This document shows, piece after piece, positions 32,141 through 41,045 of a stretch of DNA of 64,000 bases. Under the pieces are notes generated by a model that saw nothing but the letters and a program-made list of their open reading frames with translations, made no database searches and had not been told where the DNA came from. Origin of the DNA: an uncultured Anaerolineae bacterium (lineage in GTDB: Bacteria; Chloroflexota; Anaerolineae; Promineifilales; Promineifilaceae); NCBI GenBank assembly GCA_905479495.1, contig CAJQMR010000022.1, forward strand, positions 62,001 to 126,000, written 5' to 3'. The translations under genes and the position numbers were made by a program. The number at the start of each line of letters is the position of its first letter. The first letter of the stretch is position 1.

Positions 32141-33964
32141 ATGAGTGATAACTTTCGTGCAGATAATTTTGTTCTCTACAAAAACCAAGCCGCCCGGGTA
32201 ACCAACGTCGGCGCTAAAAAGATCGATATTGTACTACAAGATGGCACGGCCGTTTCCGTCCGTCCTAAAGATATTGAGCTGCTCCATCCCGGTCCGCTGC
32301 GCCAGTTCAGCGAACTGGCCAAACCGCAGGGCGAATTGCTCACCGCCTGGGAACTGCTGGCCGGGGAAACCACCAATTTAGAAGATCTTTCCGAGCTGGC
32401 CTACGATGATTTCTCCCCCGCCACCGCCTGGGCCATCTGGCAAGCCGTAACTGATGGTCTCCATTTCAGTGGCACGATTGATGCGATCACCGTCCACACG
32501 CCAGAAGAAGTGACGGCCGAAAAGGAAGCCCGCGCCGAAAAAGCGGCTGAAGCTGAAGCATGGGACGCCTTTGCCAATCGCGTCAATCAAAATGAATTTT
32601 TGCCGGAGGACGGCCGTTTCCTGCAAGAAATCGCCGCTGTCGCCATGGGTCAACAGGAACGCAGCCAGGTGCTGCGCAACCTGAACCAGAGCGAAACCCC
32701 GGAAAACGCCCACGCCCTGCTGCTCAAACTGGGCTACTGGGACGAAACCATGAATCCCTACCCCAGCCGCATCGGTGTGACCACCAGCCAGCCAGAAATG
32801 CCGCTGCCTCATTTGCCAGCAGAAGATCGGCGCGATCTGACGCACCTGGTGGCTCTGGCCATCGACGACGAAGGCAGCCGCGACCCGGATGATGCGCTAA
32901 GTTGGGAAAACGGCCGTCTCTGGGTCCACATTGCCGACGTAGCTGCTTTAGTCACCCCAGACAGCCCGGCCGATTTGGAAGCACGCGGCCGTGGAGCCAA
33001 TCTCTACTTACCCGAAGGCACCATCCACATGCTGCCAGAGGCGGCCACCTCGGCCCTGGCCTTGGGGCTGGACGACACCTCCCCCGCCCTTTCCTTTGGT
33101 CTGGATGTGCAGCCAGACGGTACCATCACTAACCTGGAAATTGTGCTCAGCACGGTGCGGGTCACCCGCTTGAGTTACGACGAGGCCCAAGATCGGCTGG
33201 ATGAATCTCCCTTCCGCGAACTGCTGGCCATCGCCCAGGCATTTGAGGCGCGGCGCGTAGCCAACGGGGCGGTGCAAATTGATTTGCCAGAGGTGAAGAT
33301 TCGGCTGGATGAGGCGGGAGAGGTGGAAATACGGCCGCTCCCTGCCCTGCAAAGCCGCGATCTCGTCCGTGAGGCGATGCTGATGACCGGTGAAGCGGTG
33401 GCTCAATTCGCCCGGCAGCACAACATTCCCATCCCCTTCACCACCCAAGACCCGCCTACAGAAATTGTGGAAGGGAACACGCCCTCGGCCAACTTCGCCC
33501 GCCGCCGCACCATGACGGGCAGCCAGCCAGGGAACACGCCCGGACCACACGCCGGGCTGGGACTGGACCAATACGTGCAAGCTACCAGCCCGCTGCGCCG
33601 CTATTTGGATTTGGTGGTTCACCAACAGCTGCGTGCCTTTTTGCGCGGCAAGCCGCTGCTAGACGAGCAAGCGGTGATGGAACGGGTCGGCGCAGCTTAT
33701 GCCGTCAGCGGCGATGTGCGCTATGCGGAACGATTATCGAATGCTCATTGGACGGCCGTTTACCTGCTGCGTCAGCCAGATTGGGCTGGGGAAGGCATTG
33801 TGGTAGATCGGCGGGGCAAACGCGACCTGGTTTTGCTACCAGCCCTGGGCAGCGAGACCTCTATCTACAAAAAGGAAGCAACGCCATTGGATACGATAGT
33901 TGAAGTTGAATTAAAGAGCGTGGATTTGCCGCAGCGAGAAGCGCATTTCTATTTCAAAAATTAG
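32141..33964 (+). CDS. RNase II/RNase R-family (RNB) exoribonuclease
   Basis: The 607-residue protein has an N-terminal beta domain, a linker rich in Ala/Glu (about 130-150), and the RNB catalytic domain from about 230. The acidic catalytic set is in VALAIDDEGSRDPDDALSW; the later motif ATSPLRRYLDLVVHQQLRAF is also clear. It ends soon after, without a full S1 domain. RNB enzymes degrade RNA 3' to 5'. I start at ATG 32141; the longer frame from 32114 adds nine unlikely residues. No strong ribosome site is visible for either. Confidence 0.9.
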   Translation: MSDNFRADNFVLYKNQAARVTNVGAKKIDIVLQDGTAVSVRPKDIELLHPGPLRQFSELAKPQGELLTAWELLAGETTNLEDLSELAYDDFSPATAWAIWQAVTDGLHFSGTIDAITVHTPEEVTAEKEARAEKAAEAEAWDAFANRVNQNEFLPEDGRFLQEIAAVAMGQQERSQVLRNLNQSETPENAHALLLKLGYWDETMNPYPSRIGVTTSQPEMPLPHLPAEDRRDLTHLVALAIDDEGSRDPDDALSWENGRLWVHIADVAALVTPDSPADLEARGRGANLYLPEGTIHMLPEAATSALALGLDDTSPALSFGLDVQPDGTITNLEIVLSTVRVTRLSYDEAQDRLDESPFRELLAIAQAFEARRVANGAVQIDLPEVKIRLDEAGEVEIRPLPALQSRDLVREAMLMTGEAVAQFARQHNIPIPFTTQDPPTEIVEGNTPSANFARRRTMTGSQPGNTPGPHAGLGLDQYVQATSPLRRYLDLVVHQQLRAFLRGKPLLDEQAVMERVGAAYAVSGDVRYAERLSNAHWTAVYLLRQPDWAGEGIVVDRRGKRDLVLLPALGSETSIYKKEATPLDTIVEVELKSVDLPQREAHFYFKN

Positions 33965-34010
33965 CATAATTGGTAGTAGTTATCCACAAATTATAAATTG
34001 GAAGAAACTC

Positions 34011-35138
34011 ATGACAGATAAAGAATGGATTTCCTGTGAAGAGGCAGCCAGAATTACAAATATACCGAAAGAGAACATTACTAGATTGATACAAATGGGT
34101 GCTATTTTAGGGAAAGACGATAATGGCGTACTTCTTGCAGATAAAAATCACCTAATTGCTTGGTATAAGAATAGCAAGAAACCACGAGTTGAGGTTGCTG
34201 ATATTTTTATTGGAATTCGTAGAACATTACTTGAGCATCACAAAACTATATACGCCAAGGAACAAGCTCAACATCCTGGAATAAGGGGGACGCTCTACGA
34301 AAATTTGATCAGGGATTTCTTGCGAGATCAGCTTCCTCAGAGATTTTACGTGAGCGCCGGACAAGTCATCAGCAGCAACCCCGTTTTTGATGAAAATCAT
34401 CTTATTAAAGACTTAAGCAATCAGATCGATATTGTTATCTTTGATGCGCAACATCAACCTATTTTGCTTCCAAATTACGAATTATTTCCGATTGAAGGAA
34501 CACTTGCTGTAATTGAAGTCAAGTCGCGTCTAGACAAATCTACACTGGTCGGAACGAAACAAAAACCAGGAGCGCTTTCAAATATAAGATCGGCTAAGAG
34601 GCTAACCAGTTCTGAAGCTCAATCTCTTGTTCATGCTCCATGGAATATTCATTTTGAAAATCAGCGGTTTGACCTTAGACACATACCTTCACCCTTAGGT
34701 GTTGTTTTTGCATTTAGTTCAATCAAACCCGACACTCTTGCTGAATATTGGGTCAATTGGAATAACAATGTTGAAAATCGCCACAGAGTGGACATAATTT
34801 GCTTGCTGGACAGGGCTGTGCTCTTAATCAACAAAAAAAGATTTTCACGCTTGTATGATACTCATCAGATTAGTACAGACGATCCTTTAGCTTCGGCAAA
34901 CAACAATGAAATTGTGTGCATAAAATCGCCAGCCATTTTGTTCTTTTTCTTTAACCTTTTGCTACGCGAATTGAGAAGGATGAGTTTTTTCACACAACAA
35001 TTTACGGCGACAACTCCAAGTAGCTACCTTCGAAATGTTAGCATCGAGAGATTATTCACGATGAGTGATGCCCTAGACCCAATTTCAGCAGAAGATCTCA
35101 GATATTTCGACGAAATTCAAGCAAATGATGACAATTAA
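34011..35138 (+). CDS. DUF6602-like protein with N-terminal HTH, probable nuclease-type domain
   Basis: This 375-residue protein begins with an excisionase/MerR-like helix-turn-helix (WISCEEAARITNIPKENITR) and continues with the DUF6602 pattern: GIRGTLYENLIRDFLRDQL, then QIDIVIFD and LAVIEVKSRLD. The D...ExK arrangement recalls PD-(D/E)xK nucleases. DUF6602 proteins are often found near defence genes. The gene is visibly more AT-rich than its neighbours and contains no ACGGCCGT copy, so recent transfer is likely. GGAAG lies before ATG 34011. A convergent DUF1858 gene follows. Confidence 0.72.
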   Translation: MTDKEWISCEEAARITNIPKENITRLIQMGAILGKDDNGVLLADKNHLIAWYKNSKKPRVEVADIFIGIRRTLLEHHKTIYAKEQAQHPGIRGTLYENLIRDFLRDQLPQRFYVSAGQVISSNPVFDENHLIKDLSNQIDIVIFDAQHQPILLPNYELFPIEGTLAVIEVKSRLDKSTLVGTKQKPGALSNIRSAKRLTSSEAQSLVHAPWNIHFENQRFDLRHIPSPLGVVFAFSSIKPDTLAEYWVNWNNNVENRHRVDIICLLDRAVLLINKKRFSRLYDTHQISTDDPLASANNNEIVCIKSPAILFFFFNLLLRELRRMSFFTQQFTATTPSSYLRNVSIERLFTMSDALDPISAEDLRYFDEIQANDDN

Positions 35139-35162
35139 TTTTTCTCCTACAAACGAGAATTA

Positions 35163-35390
35163 CTACACCAAATTCGCAATAACTGCTGTCAGCTCCTGCA
35201 AAAACTGGTCCCGGTCGAGGCGATAAATTGAAATAGCCACCTCGATTGTGTAAAAAGGGGCCACCACGCAGCCAACGCAGGCCATGTTATATTTTTGGAA
35301 GATAACGGCCGTTTCCGGCCACCGTGCCAACACATCAGAGATGATCATTTCGGCAATTTGTTCAGATGTGACGGGTGATTTTTGAGCCAT
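35163..35390 (-). CDS. DUF1858 domain protein
   Basis: A 75-residue stand-alone DUF1858 domain: TSEQIAEMIISDVLARWPET, then the CVGC pair (NMACVGCVVAPF) and a helical end. Such small proteins often accompany nitrosative-stress, hybrid-cluster or NO-reductase genes and may bind or transfer via the CxxC. ATG 35390 has GGA at a suitable distance; ATG 35399 is also possible, but its GGA is too close. It is last in the leftward respiratory cluster, 18 or more bases after the Crp/Fnr gene. Confidence 0.85.
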   Translation of the reverse strand: MAQKSPVTSEQIAEMIISDVLARWPETAVIFQKYNMACVGCVVAPFYTIEVAISIYRLDRDQFLQELTAVIANLV

Positions 35391-35416
35391 AATTGCCATT
35401 CCAATACAAATAAATG

Positions 35417-36124
35417 CTACAAATCTTCTGCCAGTATCACAAGTTCATGCGCTTTGCACAAAACAATGCGCTGCCGCTGGCTGGCAACCCATTCGGCGCG
35501 TTCCCACTTACTCAAAATGCGGCTGACGTTATAAACGTTTGTGCCCGTCATTTCGGCCAAATCCTGCCGGGACAGCGGCATGTCGATTAAAACACCTTGA
35601 TCCAATTTCTTGCCAAACTGACGCACCAGCCGCAACAAAGCTCGCGCCACCCGCTGCTCAACCCGCCGCGTAGCAATATCCTGGTAACGATCTTGCAGCT
35701 TGACAAATCGCTGGGCAATCATGCCCATGCCATTAATGGCCAATCGTGGATATATCAGCATCAATTGTTTCATTTGTTCACGCGGCCAACAAATTGCCTG
35801 ACAATCAGTTACCGCCTCAGCAGACAAGGGGTAATCCATTTCGCTCAGCGCCACAATGATGCCTAAACCATCGCCAGCCCCACAATACCCCACAATCACC
35901 TGCTCGCCAGCCTGTGTCACCTGGGTGAGCTTCACTCGCCCCGACAAAATGATGTACATCGTCGTCGCATCTGCACCCTGATGGAAAAAGAAGCGATCCT
36001 GTTCAATCTCATAATGCCGGCTTTGTTGAACGATTGCCCGACATTCTTCTTCAGTTAGCCCATCCATCAGGGTACAGCGGGTGATAATTTCTTGAATTAC
36101 GGCCGTTTTCATAGGCCGAATCAT
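35417..36124 (-). CDS. Crp/Fnr family regulator
   Basis: The 235-residue protein has an N-terminal cyclic-nucleotide-binding-type beta barrel (about 20-135, with FFFHQGADATTMYIILSGRV), a long dimer helix, and a Crp-type HTH (LSRQDLAEMTGTNVYNVSRI). The recognition helix keeps the Ser-Arg of FNR (ETISR) but has Tyr where FNR has Glu (VYNVSR), consistent with a different inner half-site. It lacks the FNR four-cysteine pattern. It probably controls this cluster and the octaheme gene through TTGCA-N4-TGCAA sites. The start may be 36124 or the Met at 36112. Confidence 0.92.
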   Translation of the reverse strand: MIRPMKTAVIQEIITRCTLMDGLTEEECRAIVQQSRHYEIEQDRFFFHQGADATTMYIILSGRVKLTQVTQAGEQVIVGYCGAGDGLGIIVALSEMDYPLSAEAVTDCQAICWPREQMKQLMLIYPRLAINGMGMIAQRFVKLQDRYQDIATRRVEQRVARALLRLVRQFGKKLDQGVLIDMPLSRQDLAEMTGTNVYNVSRILSKWERAEWVASQRQRIVLCKAHELVILAEDL

Positions 36125-36137
36125 ATCACGTTGTAGG

Positions 36138-36155
36138 GCAATTTTATAAAATTGC
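36138..36155. promoter_or_regulatory. Perfect 18-bp palindrome before the Crp/Fnr gene
   Basis: GCAATTTTATAAAATTGC is its own reverse complement and lies in the short gap between the DUF3565 stop and the Crp/Fnr start. It includes a TATAAAAT-like -10. It is a candidate internal promoter/operator for autoregulation; its sequence differs from TTGCA-N4-TGCAA. Confidence 0.5.
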
Positions 36156-36156
36156 T

Positions 36157-36354
36157 CTACGTCTGTTGATTAGCGTCACACAGCTTGCAGTCAAGCACAA
36201 ACCCCAAAAACCGCTGCCGCCCTTCGGCCGTTAGCACCCAGGGGCGACTGCTAAACGGCGGATTGTGCCGCACATGCTGCGTATGGCCGCAGGCCAAATC
36301 TGCCACCCAATCCCCCACCTCATCCTGATGAAAACCAACAATTGGCTGCTTCAT
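36157..36354 (-). CDS. DUF3565 domain protein
   Basis: The 65-residue protein matches the DUF3565 pattern almost throughout: GFHQDEVGDWVADLACGHTQ, HVRHNPP, RPWVLTAEGR and a final LDCKLCD. The CGHxxHxRH and CxxC groups could bind a metal. The function is unknown. It lies in the respiratory cluster between the cytochrome b fusion and the Crp/Fnr gene. Confidence 0.88.
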   Translation of the reverse strand: MKQPIVGFHQDEVGDWVADLACGHTQHVRHNPPFSSRPWVLTAEGRQRFLGFVLDCKLCDANQQT

Positions 36355-36368
36355 ATGATAACTATTCA

Positions 36369-36415
36369 GTAATTATGTAATTGAGTAATTGACCGCTCTA
36401 ATTACTCAATTTACC
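36369..36415. repeat. Second AATTACNN inverted array
   Basis: GTAATTAT-GTAATTGA-GTAATTGA (36369-36392) is followed by AATTACTC-AATTTACC (36400-36415). It is the same 8-bp unit and design as at 13641-13707, and again lies in a gap between genes. Confidence 0.7.
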
Positions 36416-36448
36416 AAACCGTAAACTCATTAGCGGCAACAGAACCGG

Positions 36449-38611
36449 CTATCGTTCAAACACATCGTGCTCATCATTGTACAGCAGTCGGACCACGCCA
36501 TCTTCATCCACCGTTACGGTGTCGTCAAAAACCAGCCGCCATTCCACCTCATCGTCCATCAACCAAATTTGTACGGCATGTTCTCCTGAGGCCACCCACT
36601 GCGATTCTACGCCATAAATGGAGCCTTCTTGCCGCAGGCCGCGTGCTTCGTAACTATCTTCAAGCACCTGCTCACCGTCAATGGCTACACGCAGCCGGAC
36701 TGGCAGCCGCGCTCCACCCAGCACCTGGGCCGCATCCACATTTTCCGGCAGCTTCTCTAAAATTTCCGCAGATAGTTCGCCAGAGGCCACCGCCACTTTC
36801 CCGCCGTGGTTGATCACCAGGCGAATTTGCCCGCCGTCTGGCAAGTTTGTGTCTGTGATTGGTGTCAGCAAGATTGCACCCAAAAAGGTGATCAATAAAA
36901 TGAGCAGTCCAGCCAAAGAGTGGCGGATGAAGGCAAAACGGGATGGGGAGGAAACGGCCGCACCACTGCCCACCACCGTCCCCGAATGCCGCGCCGTAGC
37001 CGCTTGATCGGCATCGCCAATCATCTGCGCCCACAGCGCCACTACCTGCTGGCGACTGCCAGGTGCCAATTCCCAAAAATGCACGTTCCCCTTACGCAGC
37101 GTGCGTCGCCGCTTCAGCCGGCTGGCAATCCAGTTGGGGCCTTCCCGGTGGGAACAATCATGTGCCGGACAGCTCACCACGATGGCCCCGGCCCCGCCAG
37201 CCGCAATCGTTTCTGCGGCCCAGTTGGGATGCAGCATCCCGGTGCAAGGCACCACACAGGTAATCACCGGGCGATGCTGACCCTGGCTGTCTGGCCAACT
37301 GCCCACGTTGATGCGCGGCGGCTGCTTGGCTTGCAGCAGCGGGATTGTGCCGCCAATCATCGGGGCTGCCTCGGCCAATGATTTTGGATTCTCCAGTGGA
37401 GGCAATGTACCCAAAGCAGCGTGCCGCTCGCAGGCATAAACGGCAATGGCTGGCTCGCCCGCCCGCTGGGTAAGCGACAAATTACGCTGCAAATCCTGAC
37501 GGATCACGCCGGAATGCAAGCGGTCCAACTCAATGGCCTTATCGGGGCAGGCTCCCACGCAAATACCACAGCCGGTACACATATTGGGCTTCACCACGGC
37601 CAGCATACTATACTCGGTGTCATCGTTGCGCTCTACCATATCGATGGCGTTGAAGGGACATTCGTGGGCGCAAGCGCCACAGCCAGTGCAGTTTGCCTCA
37701 ATAACCACGGCCGGGCCATCGTGCTGGCCGGGTCGCAGCCAGGGCAGCGCCATGACAGCCACCAGAACGAGAACGGCCGTTCCCCAAAAAACCCCGTCAC
37801 CCAGTTTCTCCGTCAAAGCCAAAAAGCTCAAATACCACCAATCCAGCGGCGTTTGCCGCACCAACATATCCATGTCTGCAGGCAGGGCCAGCTGGAGGGG
37901 CCGCCACAGGGCCAACAGCAGCAAGGCCGCCACGGCCGACACTATCAACCAGCGGGGTGCCAAATAATTGGCCCGCGCCAGCCGCAGCAGATGCACAATG
38001 ATGCCGATGATGAGCAAGATCGGCAGAAAAATGTGCAAAAACAGCACAATGACAAACAGAGAAAAAGTAGCTGAGGCGATTTGCCCCCCTAAAAAAGTGT
38101 AGGCAAACGGTCCTTGCAGAAGATCAATAAAATATTCCGTCAGCCACTGCGCTGGCTGATCCCAAATGAGCCAGTAGCCCATCAGGCCGATAATCCAAAA
38201 CAGCACCACCAGCAGCCAGCCAGACAGCCAGGCCAGCCAGCGGCTGCCCCAAAAGCGGTCGCTAAAAAACATCTTTAGCGCGTGCAAAATAGAGACAACG
38301 ATCAAGGCGTCTGAAGCATAACGATGCACGGTGCGTACGGCCGAACCCAGCCAGGTGGCAGACAAGGCCGCCACGCTAGGGTAAGCGCGTTCCGCCCCAG
38401 GCCGATAAAAAATGGTGAGATACAGCCCCGTAACGACGAGTACGATGAGCAAAAAGATGGCTAGGGTGCCCAGATGATACAGGGGGTTGTACGGCCGTAT
38501 CCGTTCATTCACCGTACTGAATCGATTAATCGCCCTTTCAAGATACGCCGTACCACGCTCTAAAGTGCGCAGCCAGCGACGGCGAGGGTAGATGGAATGT
38601 TGTTTAGACAT
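36449..38611 (-). CDS. Cytochrome b - ferredoxin - MvhD-like fusion protein
   Basis: The 720-residue chain has several modules. First is a cytochrome b/b6 N-terminal module with paired heme His in two helices (VHRYASDALIVVSILHAL and LHIFLPILLIIGIIVH), about 40-225. A region with two more helices follows. Next are a two-[4Fe-4S] ferredoxin domain (CTGCGACAHECP and CTGCGICVGACP, about 315-370) and an MvhD/FlpD-like domain with VVPCTGML and SCPAHDCSH (about 385-535). A further membrane helix (about 570) and a C-terminal soluble domain complete it. It could move electrons between quinone and a soluble Fe-S partner. I know of no standard enzyme with this exact order. Confidence 0.88.
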   Translation of the reverse strand: MSKQHSIYPRRRWLRTLERGTAYLERAINRFSTVNERIRPYNPLYHLGTLAIFLLIVLVVTGLYLTIFYRPGAERAYPSVAALSATWLGSAVRTVHRYASDALIVVSILHALKMFFSDRFWGSRWLAWLSGWLLVVLFWIIGLMGYWLIWDQPAQWLTEYFIDLLQGPFAYTFLGGQIASATFSLFVIVLFLHIFLPILLIIGIIVHLLRLARANYLAPRWLIVSAVAALLLLALWRPLQLALPADMDMLVRQTPLDWWYLSFLALTEKLGDGVFWGTAVLVLVAVMALPWLRPGQHDGPAVVIEANCTGCGACAHECPFNAIDMVERNDDTEYSMLAVVKPNMCTGCGICVGACPDKAIELDRLHSGVIRQDLQRNLSLTQRAGEPAIAVYACERHAALGTLPPLENPKSLAEAAPMIGGTIPLLQAKQPPRINVGSWPDSQGQHRPVITCVVPCTGMLHPNWAAETIAAGGAGAIVVSCPAHDCSHREGPNWIASRLKRRRTLRKGNVHFWELAPGSRQQVVALWAQMIGDADQAATARHSGTVVGSGAAVSSPSRFAFIRHSLAGLLILLITFLGAILLTPITDTNLPDGGQIRLVINHGGKVAVASGELSAEILEKLPENVDAAQVLGGARLPVRLRVAIDGEQVLEDSYEARGLRQEGSIYGVESQWVASGEHAVQIWLMDDEVEWRLVFDDTVTVDEDGVVRLLYNDEHDVFER

Positions 38612-38630
38612 ATGATTTTAGTTTTGGTAG

Positions 38631-41045
38631 CTACCCCCATCCTAACCCTCCCCCTGGCAGGGGGAGGGAATCCTGCTCCCTCTCCCTTTGCGGGAGAGGG
38701 CTGGGGTGAGGGTGAATGTTTTCTGTTTGCAAAGAATATTTCCGCAGGCGCAGCGCATTGCCAGTCACCACCACACTGCTTAGCACCATGAGCAATGCTG
38801 CCAGCGCCGGTTGCAAATGACCCGTGATGGCCAGTCCCAGACCGACGACGTTGTAAAAAAAGGCCCAGATTAAATTGAGGCGGACAATCTTCATGGTTTG
38901 ACGAGACAGTTGGATAAGCCAGGGAACGGCCGTTAAATTTTGCTGAAGCAAAATGGCGTCGGCAGCTTCCTGGGCCACGTCGGTGCCCTGACTGATGGCG
39001 ATACCCACCGAGGCTGCTGCCAGGGCTGGGCCATCGTTGATGCCGTCACCAACCATCAGCGTTCCGGGGCCAGCCGCCCGTAAGTGAGCCACTTTGTCTG
39101 CCGGAGCAAGGGCCGCTTGAACCGGAATACCCAGCTTTTGCTGCCAGCGCTGCCCGGCCATTTTGTCATCGCCGGTTAACACAGAAACGGGTACGTTCAT
39201 GGCGTGCAGCTGCTGGATGGTAACGGTCGTTTCCGGCCGCAATCGTTCCCCCAAACCAACAATTCCCTGAACGCCACCAGCCCACCCCGCATACACAACC
39301 ATCATTCCCTGCACCCGCCACGCCTGGGCTTGTGCTGCTAACCGGTCAGAAAGATGCAGATTAACGGCCGTCATCAAATGACAACTGCCCGCCCACACAG
39401 GCGTGCCGTTGACCATCGCAGTCACGCCTTTACCGGGCAAGGCGCGGAACAGTTCAACTTTTGCCAGCTCGCCATCAACTGCCGCGTTGGTCGCCAATGA
39501 TCGGGCAATGGGATGTTCCGAATGGGCTTCCACGGCCGTTACCCAGCGCATGAATTCAGCCTGGTCGAGCGTTTCTGTAACCACTGCTTGTAATTGCAGC
39601 GGCCGCTGCGTCAGCGTGCCGGTCTTGTCGAAAAAAACCTGGTTTACCTGGGCTAACTGCTCCAAAACGGCCGTCTGCCGCAAAATAATGCCCTGTTCGG
39701 TGGCCCGTCCTAGCCCCAACCACAGCGTCAGCGGCGTGGCAATGCCCAGAGCACAGGGGCAGGCAATGAGCAAAACAGACAGGGCCACGATGAGACCAGT
39801 CTCAAAGCCAGCCTGGTTGGACCAGTAAATGAAGGTGAGAGCTGCCAGAAAAACGGCCGTGGGCACCATCAGCGCCGCAACTTTATCGGCCAAACGCTCT
39901 ACCGAGGCGCGCTGCCAAAGCGCCTGGTGCAGCAGACGGCCAATTTGCCCCACCATTGTCGCTGAACCAGTAGCCGAAGTGATCACCTCAAAAGAACCAT
40001 CCAGATTGATGGTTCCGGCTCGCACCGAGTCGCCCGCTTTACGGCTGACCGCCTCTGGTTCGCCAGTGAGCAGGCTTTCATCCACATCTCCTTCGCCCAC
40101 GGCTATCAGGCCATCAACCGGAAAACGCTCCCCCGGTCTGACTAAAACGCGCGCTCCTGGCGGAACAGCATCAGCCGCGATTTGCTGTGCGCCATCGGCA
40201 GTAAGCCAGGTGGCCTGCGGCGGGATTTGCTGCCACAGGTGGGCCACCGCTTCGGTGCTCACCTTGTGGGCGCGCATCTCCAGCCAGCGGCCAATGGCCA
40301 CCAAAAAGAGCAGGACGGCGGCCGTATCAAAATAAATGCCGCCGTGGCCCAAAACAAAATTACGCAACGAAAGGGCAAAAGCGGAAAAAGCGCCAATGGC
40401 AATAAACGTGTGCGTATTCGGCCGTCCGCGCAGCAGCCCTGCCAGACCCGCCCGCAAAATAGGCAGCCCCAAAAGGAGCACAGCAGGCACGCTCATGAAC
40501 AAAATCATGATCTCAAAAATGTGCGTCAGCCATTCTGTTTCTACCGTGGCGCGACCGGTCCATTGGCGGAAATAAAGCATGAAGCTCAACACCATGATGT
40601 GCATGGTGAGCACGCCGCTGATCAGCAGCCGATTCCAGTGCGCTTCTTCTTCGTCCCCGGCCGATTCCCCTTCCAGCCAGGCACGGTAGCCCAACTGGCG
40701 CACGCGTCGTGCCATTTGTTTCAGCGTCACGCGTACCGGGTCATAGCTGACGCGAGCTTCATGCTGCAAAAAGCTGACGTCAGCTTCAGCCACGCCCGGT
40801 GTGCGGGCCAGCCGCTCTTGAATGAGCCAGGCACAGGAGGAACACCAGAGGCCGCCCAGAGAGAACACGGCCGTTTCCCTTTCCCCACTCTCTGCCAATG
40901 ATCTCTCTGGCACGGCCTCCGCTTCACCCAGCAGTTCGCTCACTTTGCGGCAGGACGGACAGCAAAACGTCTGCCCATTCTCGGCCGTGATCGGATGCCA
41001 GGCGGGCAAACCGCATAAATCGCAGGCCACGGCTTGGTTTACCAC
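38631..41045 (-). CDS. Copper-type P1B ATPase (CcoI/FixI-like)
   Basis: Motifs in order: a cysteine-rich N-terminal zinc-ribbon-like segment (ACDLCGLPAWHP, FCCPSCRKV), an HMA domain with LWCSSCAW, membrane motif ACPCALGIATP, phosphorylation motif DKTGTLT, SEHPIARS and hinge GDGINDGPAL. CcoI-type pumps supply copper to heme-copper oxidases, which fits the position next to subunits I and II. The start is probably GTG 41045, overlapping the upstream stop with GGGGAG at a spacing of 9 (804 aa); an in-frame ATG at 41087 is also possible. The C-terminal tail (HPHPSPLPQREREQ onward) comes from a repeat element and is unlikely to be functional. Confidence 0.92.
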   Translation of the reverse strand: MVNQAVACDLCGLPAWHPITAENGQTFCCPSCRKVSELLGEAEAVPERSLAESGERETAVFSLGGLWCSSCAWLIQERLARTPGVAEADVSFLQHEARVSYDPVRVTLKQMARRVRQLGYRAWLEGESAGDEEEAHWNRLLISGVLTMHIMVLSFMLYFRQWTGRATVETEWLTHIFEIMILFMSVPAVLLLGLPILRAGLAGLLRGRPNTHTFIAIGAFSAFALSLRNFVLGHGGIYFDTAAVLLFLVAIGRWLEMRAHKVSTEAVAHLWQQIPPQATWLTADGAQQIAADAVPPGARVLVRPGERFPVDGLIAVGEGDVDESLLTGEPEAVSRKAGDSVRAGTINLDGSFEVITSATGSATMVGQIGRLLHQALWQRASVERLADKVAALMVPTAVFLAALTFIYWSNQAGFETGLIVALSVLLIACPCALGIATPLTLWLGLGRATEQGIILRQTAVLEQLAQVNQVFFDKTGTLTQRPLQLQAVVTETLDQAEFMRWVTAVEAHSEHPIARSLATNAAVDGELAKVELFRALPGKGVTAMVNGTPVWAGSCHLMTAVNLHLSDRLAAQAQAWRVQGMMVVYAGWAGGVQGIVGLGERLRPETTVTIQQLHAMNVPVSVLTGDDKMAGQRWQQKLGIPVQAALAPADKVAHLRAAGPGTLMVGDGINDGPALAAASVGIAISQGTDVAQEAADAILLQQNLTAVPWLIQLSRQTMKIVRLNLIWAFFYNVVGLGLAITGHLQPALAALLMVLSSVVVTGNALRLRKYSLQTENIHPHPSPLPQREREQDSLPLPGGGLGWG
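38646..38700. repeat. Double hairpin element overlapping the P-ATPase 3' end
   Basis: CCCTCCCCCT/AGGGGGAGGG (38646-38668) and CCCTCTCCC/GGGAGAGGG (38678-38700) are two GC-rich stems of the kind seen as dispersed palindromic elements in many genomes. The P-ATPase frame runs through it and stops at 38631, so the element encodes about the last 26 residues of the protein. Confidence 0.8.

Noticed and set aside
33980..33988. Perfect DnaA box TTATCCACA before the DUF6602 gene
   Set aside because: It is single, and another box near 52200 lies inside a gene. Isolated boxes are expected by chance and do not mark an origin.
36678..38074. Open frames overlapping the cytochrome b fusion gene
   Set aside because: Shadow frames with no protein-like pattern; the minus-strand frame has heme and Fe-S motifs throughout.
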